The position numbers and the translations under genes are program-made. A stretch of 64,000 nt of DNA from Miltoncostaea sp050249835 (GTDB lineage: Bacteria; Actinomycetota; Thermoleophilia; Miltoncostaeales; Miltoncostaeaceae): NCBI GenBank assembly GCA_050249835.1, contig JBFWPT010000002.1, forward strand, positions 62,001 to 126,000. The letters run 5' to 3'. Under the pieces are notes generated by a model, which made no database searches, was not told where the DNA came from, and saw only the letters and a list, made by a program, of their open reading frames with translations. This document shows, in pieces, positions 1 through 7,355 of this stretch; position 1 is the first letter of the stretch, and every line of letters begins with the position of its first letter.

Positions 1-447
1 GGTGAGGAGGACCTCAACCCGGGCGGGTTCGGGCGCCTGCCCGCCGGGGTGCGGATGACGTCGATGATGGCGCCGAGCCTGCTGCTGCGGGCCGGGGAGC
101 CGGTCCTCGCCCTCGGCTCCGCCGGGTCGAACCGGCTGCGGTCGGCCATCCTGCAGACGCTGGTCAGTATCGTGGACGGCGGCATGACGGCGACCGACGC
201 GGTGCGCCGCCCGCGCGTGCATCCGGAGGGTGACGGGGTGGACGTGGAGGGGGGCGTCCCGGGCGAGGCCGTCGCCGCCCTCGTCGCCGACGGGCACGGC
301 CTGCGGCGGTGGGGGGAGATGAACCTGTTCTTCGGCGGCGTCTCCGTCGCCGGCCGGGGGCGCGACGGGCTCGAGGGGGCCGGCGACCCGCGCCGGGGCG
401 GAGGAGCCGCCGCCGTGACCCGAGCCGGAGAGGTGCTTCCACTATGA
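1..447 (+). CDS. ggt: Gamma-glutamyltransferase, C-terminal part (truncated by window edge)
   Basis: This is the last 148 residues of a gamma-glutamyltransferase, an Ntn hydrolase that cleaves or transfers the gamma-glutamyl group of glutathione and related compounds. The reading frame is open from base 1. It shows the family's small-subunit core: a NPGGF stretch, MTSMMAPSLLL, then a GSAGSNR turn followed by ILQTLVSIVDGGM and a DAVRRPRVHPEG stretch. The catalytic threonine, at the start of the small subunit, lies before the window. The stop overlaps the start of the next gene as ATGA, so the two are probably translated together. The family call is secure; substrate preference cannot be judged from this part. 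Confidence 0.88.
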   Translation, partial: GEEDLNPGGFGRLPAGVRMTSMMAPSLLLRAGEPVLALGSAGSNRLRSAILQTLVSIVDGGMTATDAVRRPRVHPEGDGVDVEGGVPGEAVAALVADGHGLRRWGEMNLFFGGVSVAGRGRDGLEGAGDPRRGGGAAAVTRAGEVLPL

Positions 448-749
448 CTCACCGTCGAGTCGAGGTTGAGGGTGTGGCCTACGACCTCGATCCGCAGCCC
501 ATCCGGACGTCTCTCACGGACGGCCCGAGCATGCTGTGGGGCTTCCAGGTGCGCGTCCTCGACCCCGAGGGCATCGAGCTGGGAATCAAGACCTGCTTCG
601 TGGGCCGCGTCTCCGTGCAGTTCCGGAACGCCGAGGCGCTCGAGGGCCCCATCGAGGACCTCCTCCCCGTCCTCCACGAGCTGGCCTTCGAGAAGATCAC
701 CCCCCGCCTGGCCGAGGGCGAGACGGGGGACGAGATCCTCTTCGCGTAG
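444..749 (+). CDS. Small conserved-looking protein of unknown function, coupled to ggt
   Basis: I do not recognise this 101-residue protein. It starts with ATG overlapping the stop of the gamma-glutamyltransferase gene (ATGA), with a GGAGAGG-like ribosome site about ten bases before it. The sequence reads as a compact alpha/beta domain: a beta-rich first half (VEVEGVAYDLD, WGFQVRVLDPEG, IKTCFVGRVSVQF) and a helical acidic end (EDLLPVLHELAFEKI). There is no signal peptide or membrane segment. The coupling suggests co-expression with the peptidase but says nothing firm about function. The regular GC-rich codon pattern and the tight overlap make a real gene likely. Confidence 0.7.
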   Translation: MTHRRVEVEGVAYDLDPQPIRTSLTDGPSMLWGFQVRVLDPEGIELGIKTCFVGRVSVQFRNAEALEGPIEDLLPVLHELAFEKITPRLAEGETGDEILFA

Positions 750-774
750 GGCCTGGTGCGGATAGGCGCGGCAG

Positions 775-1326
775 GTGGTCCGCTTCCGTGAGCCGGCGAG
801 GGCGCCGGCGTGGCAGTGGCCGGTCCTCGTCCGGTGCCCTCGTTGCGGTGCCCGCGCGATCGTGGCGGGCGGCTCCGGCACGCCCGTCCGGCTCACATGC
901 CCGTCCTGTGCGCACGTGCGCGAGTGGGACGGGCAAACCCTCATGTGCGCTCTCCCCGACGGCGGGATCGTGGAGCTCGTGCGCGGCCGCGGCACCGGAC
1001 GATGGCTCGACCCGGCCACGGGACGACAGTGGGTCGGAGACCTTCGATGGCCGGTGGGGCGCGAGGAACACTTCGGTGCGGACCTCTGGCTCCAGGCGAC
1101 CTGCTGCGGGGGGCGTCTGTTGTGGGCGCGGAACGCCGACCACCTCGAGTATCTCGCCGCCTTCGTCGCCGCGGACCTACGGGAGAGCCCGGCCCCGGGA
1201 CCGGGCCGACCCCTTTCCCCGCGATTGCCGGCCTGGCTGCAGGACGCCAAGCACCGCGCCGAGGTGCTGAGCCACCTCGACCGCCTTCGCGAGCGGCTCG
1301 GCGCCGAGGGCGGTTCGCGGTCCTGA
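775..1326 (+). CDS. Zinc-ribbon protein of unknown function
   Basis: A 183-residue protein that I cannot assign to a named family. Residues 20-45 hold two CxxC knuckles (CPRC and CPSC) separated by about 20 residues, a classic four-cysteine zinc ribbon. A second cysteine pair (CC, in QATCCGG) sits near residue 110. The C-terminal third is charged and helical (DAKHRAEVLSHLDRLRERLG). The start is GTG; nothing upstream in frame looks better. It probably folds as a small zinc-stabilised domain with a helical tail, but whether it binds DNA, RNA or protein is not visible. It converges with the next, minus-strand gene across a hairpin. Confidence 0.65.
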   Translation: MVRFREPARAPAWQWPVLVRCPRCGARAIVAGGSGTPVRLTCPSCAHVREWDGQTLMCALPDGGIVELVRGRGTGRWLDPATGRQWVGDLRWPVGREEHFGADLWLQATCCGGRLLWARNADHLEYLAAFVAADLRESPAPGPGRPLSPRLPAWLQDAKHRAEVLSHLDRLRERLGAEGGSRS

Positions 1327-1352
1327 GGGGTTCTGGTCGCGATGACCTGACC

Positions 1353-1396
1353 CGGAGCGACGGAGCGCACCCGGGCCGCTCCCACGCCCGGAGCGG
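1353..1396. terminator. Hairpin-rich spacer between convergent genes
   Basis: GGAGCG (1362-1367) can pair with CGCTCC (1377-1382), and that CGCTCC can instead pair with GGAGCG at 1390-1395. Two alternative GC stems between convergent stops would suit a two-way terminator. There is no U tract, which is usual in such genomes. Confidence 0.4.
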
Positions 1397-1717
1397 CTAG
1401 GCGGCCTCGGGCTCCCCGCCGATGACGCCGGCGACGCCTCGGGGGCCGGCGCGGAGGAGTTGGGCGGCGCGGCGGGCGCCGCGGGCGCGGTCGTGGGCGT
1501 CCTTGGCGGCGAGCATGTCGCCGGAGCGCCAGGCCTCGGCGAGCTCGTGCTCGGCGGCGGCGGCCATGCGGTCGAGGGCGTCCGCCTTGCGGACCGACGG
1601 GCTCGTCCGGCGGCGCGCGCGGGGCGGCGCGGCGGCCGCGCCGGGTCGCTCCGCGCCGGGAGGGGCGACGGCGCCGGGGAACAGGAGGAGCTGGCCCTGT
1701 GAGGTGGTCGAACGCAT
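1397..1717 (-). CDS. SOS-box-controlled 106-residue protein with a beta-clamp-binding motif
   Basis: I know no named family for this protein. It begins MRSTTSQGQLLLFPGAV. Residues 9-13, QLLLF, match the QL(S/D)LF-type motif by which Hda, UmuC and other proteins bind the DNA sliding clamp, and such motifs often sit near an end, as in Hda. A flexible Pro/Ala/Arg stretch follows (about 15-45), then one long charged helix region (ADALDRMAAAAEHELAEAW, ARGARRAAQLL) to the end. A consensus LexA box (1709-1722) covers the ATG, so DNA damage should induce it. A hairpin at 1763-1786 separates it from the operon upstream, so it is probably expressed alone. An ATG 26 codons upstream is possible but would leave the box inside the gene. 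SOS control is well supported; clamp binding is inference. Confidence 0.65.
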   Translation of the reverse strand: MRSTTSQGQLLLFPGAVAPPGAERPGAAAAPPRARRRTSPSVRKADALDRMAAAAEHELAEAWRSGDMLAAKDAHDRARGARRAAQLLRAGPRGVAGVIGGEPEAA

Positions 1718-1722
1718 GTTCG
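1709..1722. promoter_or_regulatory. LexA (SOS) box
   Basis: CGAACGCATGTTCG is a perfect inverted repeat that fits the Gram-positive and actinobacterial LexA consensus CGAACRNRYGTTYG at every position, on both strands. It overlaps the ATG (1715-1717) of the minus-strand small gene. A -10-like CACACT (1724-1729, minus strand) would place transcription start at or next to the ATG, so bound LexA would cover the start site. Confidence 0.85.
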
Positions 1723-1762
1723 TAGTGTGCCACCCGGCTCGGACGGAACCGGGGTCGCGCAG

Positions 1763-1786
1763 GGCCGGGACGGCAAAGCCCCGGCC
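1763..1786 (-). terminator. Hairpin after the lon-domain/ygfZ operon
   Basis: GGCCGG (1763-1768) pairs with CCGGCC (1781-1786), with an inner GGC-AAA-GCC stem-loop. It lies after the stop of the minus-strand operon (1817) and before the SOS gene, and so separates the two transcripts. Confidence 0.5.
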
Positions 1787-1816
1787 AAGGATCATCCGAT
1801 CACCGGCCGGACCGGG

Positions 1817-2101
1817 TCAGCGGCGGCGGAGGTCCTCGGGGGCGAGGGGGTCCGGGCCGGGGCCGGCCTCACGGACCGTCACCGGCCCGCCGTCGTGCGG
1901 CACGTGGACCACCATGTGGTGGCCGACGCCGGGGAGCTCGAAGCGGAAGGCCCAGTCGGATGCGGTCCAGCCGGCGACGCGCAACGCCGCCGAGCCCGCG
2001 TCCGTCGTCCGGGCGAGGGCCCGGGTCGCCTCGCCCAGCGCCGCCGCGCCGACCGGCCCGAGCAGGCCGGAGAGGGCGTTCGGCGAGGTCTCCTCGCTCA
2101 C
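1817..2101 (-). CDS. Small protein of unknown function, last gene of the ygfZ operon
   Basis: A 94-residue protein without a family I can name. It starts at GTG overlapping the ygfZ stop (GTGA), so translation is coupled. The first half is helical and alanine-rich (GLLGPVGAAALGEATRALARTTDAG). The second half reads as a beta sheet (RVAGWTASDWAFRFELP, HHMVVHVPHDGGPVTVREAG) with a short basic end. There is no signal peptide or membrane span. The coupling implies co-expression with a folate-dependent Fe-S repair protein and a Lon-domain protein, but no mechanism can be read from the sequence. Confidence 0.65.
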   Translation of the reverse strand: MSEETSPNALSGLLGPVGAAALGEATRALARTTDAGSAALRVAGWTASDWAFRFELPGVGHHMVVHVPHDGGPVTVREAGPGPDPLAPEDLRRR

Positions 2102-2991
2102 GACGGCCCTCCGAAGGGCAGCGCGACGACGCGGGCGGGGGCGCCCGCCACATCCACCGCGGCTCCGTCCTCCACCTCGCGGCGCACGACCGCTAGCCCG
2201 ATCGGGCCGAGGTCGGGCGTGGTGGCGACGCTGGTGAGCCTTCCCACCTCGCGGCCGTCGTGGAGCACCGCGTCGCCCACCGCGCCGCCCCCCTCCAGCA
2301 CGACGCCGCGCAGGCGGCGGTTGGCGTGACCGCGGAACTGCAGCCGGGCGACGGTCTCCTGGCCCAGGTAGCAGCCCTTCGAGAACGACACGGCGCTGGC
2401 CTCGAGCCCCAGCTCCTGCACCAGGCTCGTCGCGGTCCCGTCCACGCCGACGCGGGGGACGCCGGCCGCCACGCGCGCCATCTCCAGCGCCTCGGCGGGC
2501 ACCTCGGCGGCGCCGGAGGCCGCGATCGCGCGCTCGGCGTCGCCGGTCACGAGGTCCACGGATCCGGGGAGCGCCCCGGGCACGCGCGGCTCGTCCGTCG
2601 CCGGCGCGGGCGCGTTGACCAGCGTCACCACGCCCACCGGCTCGGGGCCGAGGATCTCCAGGTCCTCCGAGAAGTGGTACCGCTCCAGGATCTCCGCCAG
2701 GGCCCCCGCGGCATCGGCCGCGACGACCAGCGTGAACGCGTCCGGCCCGTCGCGGTGGGCGCGGAGCTCCACCAGCACGTGCCCCTTCGCGTCGAGCACC
2801 AGCGCCGCGCAGGCCTCCCCGTCGTCCAGGCCCGCCACGTCGTTCGTCAGCAGGCCGTGGAGGAACGAGGCCGCGTCCGGGCCCTCCACCCAGATGACCG
2901 CCGCCTCCCCGCGCGCGGCGACCGGCTCGCCGGCGCGCAGCCGCGCGTAGCCCGCGGCCGCCTCCGGGCGCACGGCGGCGGGCGCGCTCAC
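2098..2991 (-). CDS. ygfZ: Folate-binding Fe-S cluster maintenance protein YgfZ
   Basis: YgfZ/IBA57 proteins are tetrahydrofolate-binding relatives of the glycine-cleavage T protein that help to build or repair certain iron-sulphur clusters. The diagnostic motif KGCYLGQE, with its conserved cysteine, lies near residue 207, followed by the usual RGHANRRLRGVVL stretch. The N-terminal GcvT-like domain shows FLHGLLTNDV and LDAKGHVLVELR. At 297 residues it is close to family length. Its GTG start overlaps the stop of the upstream Lon-domain gene and its own stop overlaps the next start, forming a three-gene coupled set. Confidence 0.9.
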   Translation of the reverse strand: MSAPAAVRPEAAAGYARLRAGEPVAARGEAAVIWVEGPDAASFLHGLLTNDVAGLDDGEACAALVLDAKGHVLVELRAHRDGPDAFTLVVAADAAGALAEILERYHFSEDLEILGPEPVGVVTLVNAPAPATDEPRVPGALPGSVDLVTGDAERAIAASGAAEVPAEALEMARVAAGVPRVGVDGTATSLVQELGLEASAVSFSKGCYLGQETVARLQFRGHANRRLRGVVLEGGGAVGDAVLHDGREVGRLTSVATTPDLGPIGLAVVRREVEDGAAVDVAGAPARVVALPFGGPS

Positions 2992-3605
2992 GGGGTCGTC
3001 ACCTTCCCGTTCGTGCTCGCCCGTTCGGCGGCCACGCGGGCGTGGCGCATGCCGCGCTCGGCGTCCTCCAGCAGCTCGGCCAGCAGGCCGAGGCGCTGCG
3101 TCTCGTCGCGGCTCTCCAGCAGCCGCTGCTTGACGTCCTGCGGGATCTCGAGCGTCGCCGCGATCGCGTAGGAGAGCGGCACGTCCTCCGGCCGGTCCGG
3201 CTCCGCGTCGCCGCCCAGCCCGGCGAGGCCCCGGTACCGGCGCAGCACGCCCTCGGCCAGCTCGGCCGGCGCAGGGGCCGGGTCGTCCGGCAGCGGCTCG
3301 ACCATCGCCGAGAAGTAGAGCCGGCCGTCGGTCTCGTCCACGACGCGCACCGGCTCCACGCCGCGCACGACGACGTTGAGGCGCCCGTCCTCGAAGCGCC
3401 GCACCAGGGTCTCGAAGACGGCGGTACAGCCCACGTCCGCGGTGCCGGTGCCGTCGGCCCGGATCACGACGAACGGGGTGTCCTCGAGAACGCAGTCCGC
3501 GTAGAGCTGGCGGTAACGCGGCTCGAACAGGTGCAGGGGCACGCGCTCGCTCGGCAGCAGGACGAGGTCCAGTGGGAAGAGGCCGAGGTCGCGTGCGTCG
3601 CTCAC
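2988..3605 (-). CDS. Lon N-terminal (substrate-binding) domain protein
   Basis: A 205-residue protein made of the Lon substrate-recognition domain alone, without ATPase or protease parts. The family signature is at the N-terminus: LGLFPLDLVLLPSERVPLHLFEPRYRQL. It is followed by a beta barrel (VGCTAVFETLVRRFEDGRLNVVVRGVEPVRV) and a helical C-terminal bundle. Stand-alone copies are widespread in bacteria and their role is not settled. The start is GTG. It is the first gene of a minus-strand set with ygfZ, coupled by GTGA. Confidence 0.85.
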   Translation of the reverse strand: MSDARDLGLFPLDLVLLPSERVPLHLFEPRYRQLYADCVLEDTPFVVIRADGTGTADVGCTAVFETLVRRFEDGRLNVVVRGVEPVRVVDETDGRLYFSAMVEPLPDDPAPAPAELAEGVLRRYRGLAGLGGDAEPDRPEDVPLSYAIAATLEIPQDVKQRLLESRDETQRLGLLAELLEDAERGMRHARVAAERASTNGKVTTP

Positions 3606-3612
3606 CGTCTCC

Positions 3613-4731
3613 TCACTCTAGCCCGGACACCCTCCTGCCCGCCGTGACGGGCGAGGCGGAGACCACGTCCCGGTAGAGGCCGACGAGGGCGTCGATGTGG
3701 CCCTCCACGGTGAACGCCCCGCGCCGTTCCGCCACCCGCGCGCGCAGGCGCTCGGGCCCGGCGGCGGCGAGGGCGGCCGGCGCCTCGCCCGGGTCGTCCA
3801 CCACCACGCCGACGCCCTCGCGCCGCACCAGGCCGGCGAGCGCGCGGTGCGGCCCGCTCACGACGGGCAGGCCGGACGCCAGGTACTCGAACGCCTTGTT
3901 CGGGAGGGCGGTGTCCAGGTGGGCGTCGTTGAGCCCCGGGTTGAACGCGGCCCAGCCCACGTCGTACCCCGGCAGGACCCGCATGAGCTCGGCCGGCGGG
4001 AGCGTCTCCATCAGCCGCATGCCCGGCGTGCGGTCGGCCAGGGCCCGGTACTCGGGCGCGTCCCGGTTCGGGTAGACGTCGAGCGACATCCCGGCGGCCA
4101 CGATCGACGCGAAGGCGTCCCGCAGGTCGTAGTGGCTGCCGTTCACCGACAGGCTGCCCTGGTAGACGACCCGCAGCGTCCGTCCGTCCTCGGGCTCCGG
4201 CGCGAGCGGGGGCGCGACGTCCCCGGCGAGCGCGTAGTTCGCGAACAGGAGCGACCGGCGCAGTGCCCCGTAGCGCTCGGTGATGGCGTCGAGCATCTCC
4301 TGCGAGACGGCGACGAGGGCGTCGCAGCCCGTGACGGCCGCCTCCTCCAGGGCGAGCGGGTCCTCCGGGTCGTCGAAGCCGTCCTCGTACGGCGTGCGCC
4401 GCAGGCTCTGCATGTCGTGCACGTCGTGGATCACCGGCACCTCGCCGCCGGAGACCTCGAGGGCGAGCACGGTCAGGAGGTCGGGGAGGTTGTGGCTGTG
4501 GATCAGGTCGGGCGCGAAGTCCTCGACGATCGCTGCGAGGCGCGACGAGGGGGCGGAGCGGGGCAGCCTCCACCAGCGGGTGAAGAGGTCGTCGCCGGCC
4601 CCGTACCACTCGGTGAGCGTCCTCCCCTGGTAGGCGAAGCCCAGCGTGATCCCGCGATGCCGCGCCCGCAGCGCGGCCGCGTACTTCAGCGCGCGGATGC
4701 AGGGCTGCCGCTGGAGGAACAGGACCCTCAC
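3613..4731 (-). CDS. Glycosyltransferase family 4 (GT-B fold)
   Basis: A 372-residue retaining glycosyltransferase of the GT4 type, which moves a sugar from a nucleotide donor onto a growing saccharide or lipid. The N-terminal half has LIHSHNLPDLLTVLAL and HDVHDMQSL, typical of the acceptor-side Rossmann domain. The C-terminal half has ALPNKAFEYLASGLPVVSG, with the acidic residues of the nucleotide-sugar site (NKAFEY). No membrane segment is visible. The start is GTG, overlapping the stop of the upstream acetyltransferase gene as GTGA, so the two probably build the same acetylated surface glycan. Donor and acceptor are unknown. Confidence 0.85.
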   Translation of the reverse strand: MRVLFLQRQPCIRALKYAAALRARHRGITLGFAYQGRTLTEWYGAGDDLFTRWWRLPRSAPSSRLAAIVEDFAPDLIHSHNLPDLLTVLALEVSGGEVPVIHDVHDMQSLRRTPYEDGFDDPEDPLALEEAAVTGCDALVAVSQEMLDAITERYGALRRSLLFANYALAGDVAPPLAPEPEDGRTLRVVYQGSLSVNGSHYDLRDAFASIVAAGMSLDVYPNRDAPEYRALADRTPGMRLMETLPPAELMRVLPGYDVGWAAFNPGLNDAHLDTALPNKAFEYLASGLPVVSGPHRALAGLVRREGVGVVVDDPGEAPAALAAAGPERLRARVAERRGAFTVEGHIDALVGLYRDVVSASPVTAGRRVSGLE

Positions 4732-5192
4732 GCCTGGACCTCGCGCCGGTTGCGGATGGCCCGCGCCGGGTTCCCGACGGCGATCGACCAGTCCGGCAGG
4801 TCCTTCGCCACGACGGCTCCGGCGCCGATGACGCAGCCCTCGCCGATGGTGACGCCCGGGAGGATGCTCACGCCCATCCCGATCCAGCAGTCTGCGCCGA
4901 CCGTGACCTGCCCGAGGGTCCAGCCCTGGTCCTGGATCGAGCTCGCCAGGTCCATCTCGTGGTTCGCCGTGTGGATCATGGTGTACGGCCCGAAGATGGA
5001 CCGGTCGCCGATCGTGAGGCCGCCGAAGCCGTTGACGTAGCAGCCGTAGTTGAAGCCCACGCGATCGCCCATCTCCACACGGTCGCCGTTGAGCCAGACG
5101 ATCATGTCCAGGTAGAAGCAGCCCTCACCGACGCGGCCGGCGTCGCCGGGGCGGAAGGGGATCACGCTCTTGCTGCGCTCGGTGATCATCAT
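4728..5192 (-). CDS. Left-handed beta-helix O-acetyltransferase (CatB/LacA type)
   Basis: A 154-residue acyltransferase of the hexapeptide-repeat class, which uses acetyl-CoA to acetylate sugars. The imperfect hexapeptide turns run from about residue 25 to the end (VGFNYGCYVN, LTIGDRSIFG, VTVGADCWIGMGVSILPGV, IGEGCVIGAGAVV). The usual close follows: IAVGNPARAIRNR. The catalytic histidine is probably the one in IHTANHEM. I start it at the first of two adjacent ATGs (5192) because GGAGG stands ten bases upstream; a longer frame to 5306 lacks a family-like sequence. It is coupled to the GT4 gene downstream and diverges from the aminotransferase gene. Confidence 0.82.
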   Translation of the reverse strand: MMITERSKSVIPFRPGDAGRVGEGCFYLDMIVWLNGDRVEMGDRVGFNYGCYVNGFGGLTIGDRSIFGPYTMIHTANHEMDLASSIQDQGWTLGQVTVGADCWIGMGVSILPGVTIGEGCVIGAGAVVAKDLPDWSIAVGNPARAIRNRREVQA

Positions 5193-5275
5193 CGGGCGCG
5201 CACCTCCGGGATGGGTGTCGGGCGGGACGGCGGCCACGGGCCGTGCGAGCCGGCACCGGGTGGCCGCCTGTCCCG

Positions 5276-5281
5276 TAGCAT
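5276..5281 (+). promoter_or_regulatory. -10 box of a probable leaderless transcript (aminotransferase)
   Basis: TAGCAT ends eight bases before the GTG at 5290, so transcription would start at or next to the start codon. No clear -35 or ribosome site is seen. Confidence 0.45.
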
Positions 5282-5289
5282 CGCCGCCC

Positions 5290-6426
5290 GTGACCGCCGG
5301 TGCCAACCATCCGTCCCTGCCCCCGGGGCTCGTCCGGGAGGCCCTCGCCTCGGTCGACGTCTACGAGCCCGGACGGCCGATCGAGGACGTGCGCCGCGAG
5401 ACCGGTGTGGCGTCGATCATCAAGCTCGCCTCGAACGAGGGCCCCTTCCCGCCCATGCCCGCGGCGCTGGACGCGATCCGCCGCACGGCCGCCGACGCGC
5501 GCCTGTACCCGGACCCGGGCGCCTGGGCGCTGCGCGACGCCATCGCGGGGCGCACCGGGCTGCACCCGGAGCAGATCCTCCCGGGCGCCGGCATCGACGG
5601 CCTCATCAAGCAGCTCTGCCTGGCGCTGCTGGAGCCGGGCGACGAGCTGGCGATGGCGTGGCCGTCGTTCCTCTCGTACACGATCGGCGCCGCGATCCAG
5701 GGGGCGACGGCCCGCCTCGCCGACCTCCGGCCCGACGGCTCGTACGACCTGGACGCCCTCGCCGCGCTCGTCGGCCCGCGCACCAAGATCGTCGTCGTGG
5801 TGAGCCCGAACAACCCCACCGGCGGCGTGATCTCCGCGGCCGAGCTGACCGCCTTCCTCGACGGCCTCCCGCCCCACGTGCTGCCGGTCGTCGACGAGGC
5901 GTACTTCGAGTTCGGCGCCCCGGGGGCGCACGACTCGGCGGCGCTCGTGCGCGAGGGCCGGTTCGTGGCCGGGATGCGCACCTTCTCCAAGGCCTACGGC
6001 CTCGCGGGCCTGCGTGTCGGCTACTGCATGGCGCCGCCCGCGCTCATCAAGACGCTCGGGATCGTCCGCAACGTCTTCGACGTCACCGCCACCGCACAGG
6101 CCGCCGCCGTGGCGAGCCTCGCCGACGCCGACGAGCACCTGCCGCCGCGGATGGCCCTCAACGCGTCCGAGCGCGCGATCACCGCCGAGGGGCTCCGCGC
6201 GCTCGGCCTGTCGCCGCTGCCGAGCGAGGCGAACTTCCTGCTCATGGACCTCGGTTCCGCCGAGCGGGCCGGGGCGCTCAACGCGGCCCTGCTGGGGCGC
6301 GGCGTCATCGTGCGGCCCACGCGGGCGTTCGGGGCGCCGTCCTGCATCCGGGTGACGATCGGCCACCCGGAGGAGAACGCCCGCATGCTCACCGCGATGG
6401 CGGAGTCGCTCGCGGAGCTGACGTGA
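5290..6426 (+). CDS. hisC: Histidinol-phosphate aminotransferase-like enzyme
   Basis: A 378-residue PLP-dependent class I/II aminotransferase of the HisC subgroup, which in histidine synthesis converts imidazole-acetol phosphate and glutamate to histidinol phosphate. The HisC pattern is clear: IIKLASNEGPFPP near the start, LYPDPGAWALRDAIA, VSPNNPTGG, VVDEAYFEF, and TFSKAYGLAGLRVGY with the PLP lysine near residue 234. No other his gene is near, so it may act on other substrates such as phenylalanine or cobalamin side-chain precursors. I chose the GTG at 5290 because it gives a normal N-terminus and follows a -10 box. Its stop overlaps the meaB start as GTGA. Confidence 0.85.
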   Translation: MTAGANHPSLPPGLVREALASVDVYEPGRPIEDVRRETGVASIIKLASNEGPFPPMPAALDAIRRTAADARLYPDPGAWALRDAIAGRTGLHPEQILPGAGIDGLIKQLCLALLEPGDELAMAWPSFLSYTIGAAIQGATARLADLRPDGSYDLDALAALVGPRTKIVVVVSPNNPTGGVISAAELTAFLDGLPPHVLPVVDEAYFEFGAPGAHDSAALVREGRFVAGMRTFSKAYGLAGLRVGYCMAPPALIKTLGIVRNVFDVTATAQAAAVASLADADEHLPPRMALNASERAITAEGLRALGLSPLPSEANFLLMDLGSAERAGALNAALLGRGVIVRPTRAFGAPSCIRVTIGHPEENARMLTAMAESLAELT

Positions 6427-7355
6427 CCTCCGGCGGGGTGCTCGCCGGCGTCCTGTCCGGGGAGCGCCGCGCCGTGGGCCGGGCGATCACCCTCGCCGAG
6501 GACGGCGGGCCGGAGGGCCGGGAGCTCCTCGCGGCGCTGCGGCCGCGCGCGGGCCGGGCCTGGCGGGTGGGCCTCACCGGCGCGCCGGGCGCCGGCAAGA
6601 GCACCCTCGCCGGCGCGCTGGTGCGCCGGGCCCGTGCCGACGGGCTCACGGTGGGGGTGGTGGCGGTCGATCCCACGAGCCCGTTCACCCGCGGCGCGGT
6701 GCTGGGGGACCGGATCCGGCTGGTCGACCACGCCCTCGACCCGGGGGTCTTCGTGCGCTCCATGGCCAGCCGCGGCCGCGCGGGAGGGCTGGCGGAGGCG
6801 ACCGCCGACGCCGCCCTCATCCTCGACGCCGCGGGCTTCGATCTCGTGATCGTGGAGACGGTCGGCGCCGGGCAGGGCGAGGTGGACGTGGTCGCGCTCG
6901 CCGACACCGTCGTCCTGGCCCTCATGCCGGGCGGCGGCGACGGGGTGCAGGCGATCAAGGCGGGGCTCATGGAGATCCCCGACGTCCTGGCGGTGACGAA
7001 GGCCGACCGCCCCGGCGCCGACGCGCTCGCCGCCGAGCTGGCGACGGCGCTGTCGCTGGCGCCCGCGGGCGACTGGGAGCCCCCGGTGGTGCCGGTGCGG
7101 GCCCTGGAGGACGGCGGCGCCGACGCCCTCTGGGATGCGATCGCCTCCCACCGCGCCCACCTGGAGCAGGGCGGCCGCCGCGAGGCCCGGCGCCGGGCGG
7201 GCGTGGAACGGGGACTGCGCGCCCTGGCCGTCGAGCGGCTGCGCCGCCGCGTGGACGCCGCCGCTGCCGAGGGGCGCCTCGACCCGCTGGTGGACCGCGT
7301 CCTGGCCGGGGAGATCGACCCCGCCGCGGCGGTCGACGCCCTGCTCGGGGACTAA
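6423..7355 (+). CDS. meaB: Methylmalonyl-CoA mutase-associated GTPase MeaB (ArgK family)
   Basis: A 310-residue G3E-family P-loop GTPase that guards B12-dependent acyl-CoA mutases, gating cofactor loading and protecting against inactivation. The Walker A loop GAPGAGKST is near residue 53. VVAVDPTSPFTRGAVLGDRIR and FVRSMASRG are MeaB hallmarks, ETVGAGQGE carries the Walker B/switch II region, and TKAD near residue 192 is the guanine-specificity motif. The start is GTG, coupled to the aminotransferase. A B12-binding mutase subunit is encoded at 9862-10305, which fits a partner role. Its stop overlaps the stop of the convergent permease gene by four bases. Confidence 0.92.
   Translation: MTSGGVLAGVLSGERRAVGRAITLAEDGGPEGRELLAALRPRAGRAWRVGLTGAPGAGKSTLAGALVRRARADGLTVGVVAVDPTSPFTRGAVLGDRIRLVDHALDPGVFVRSMASRGRAGGLAEATADAALILDAAGFDLVIVETVGAGQGEVDVVALADTVVLALMPGGGDGVQAIKAGLMEIPDVLAVTKADRPGADALAAELATALSLAPAGDWEPPVVPVRALEDGGADALWDAIASHRAHLEQGGRREARRRAGVERGLRALAVERLRRRVDAAAAEGRLDPLVDRVLAGEIDPAAAVDALLGD

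Noticed and set aside
536..1270. Alternative plus-strand frame covering the zinc-ribbon gene
   Set aside because: Its product is Arg/Pro/Gly-rich without motifs, and it would overlap both neighbours; the zinc-ribbon frame has two clean CxxC knuckles.
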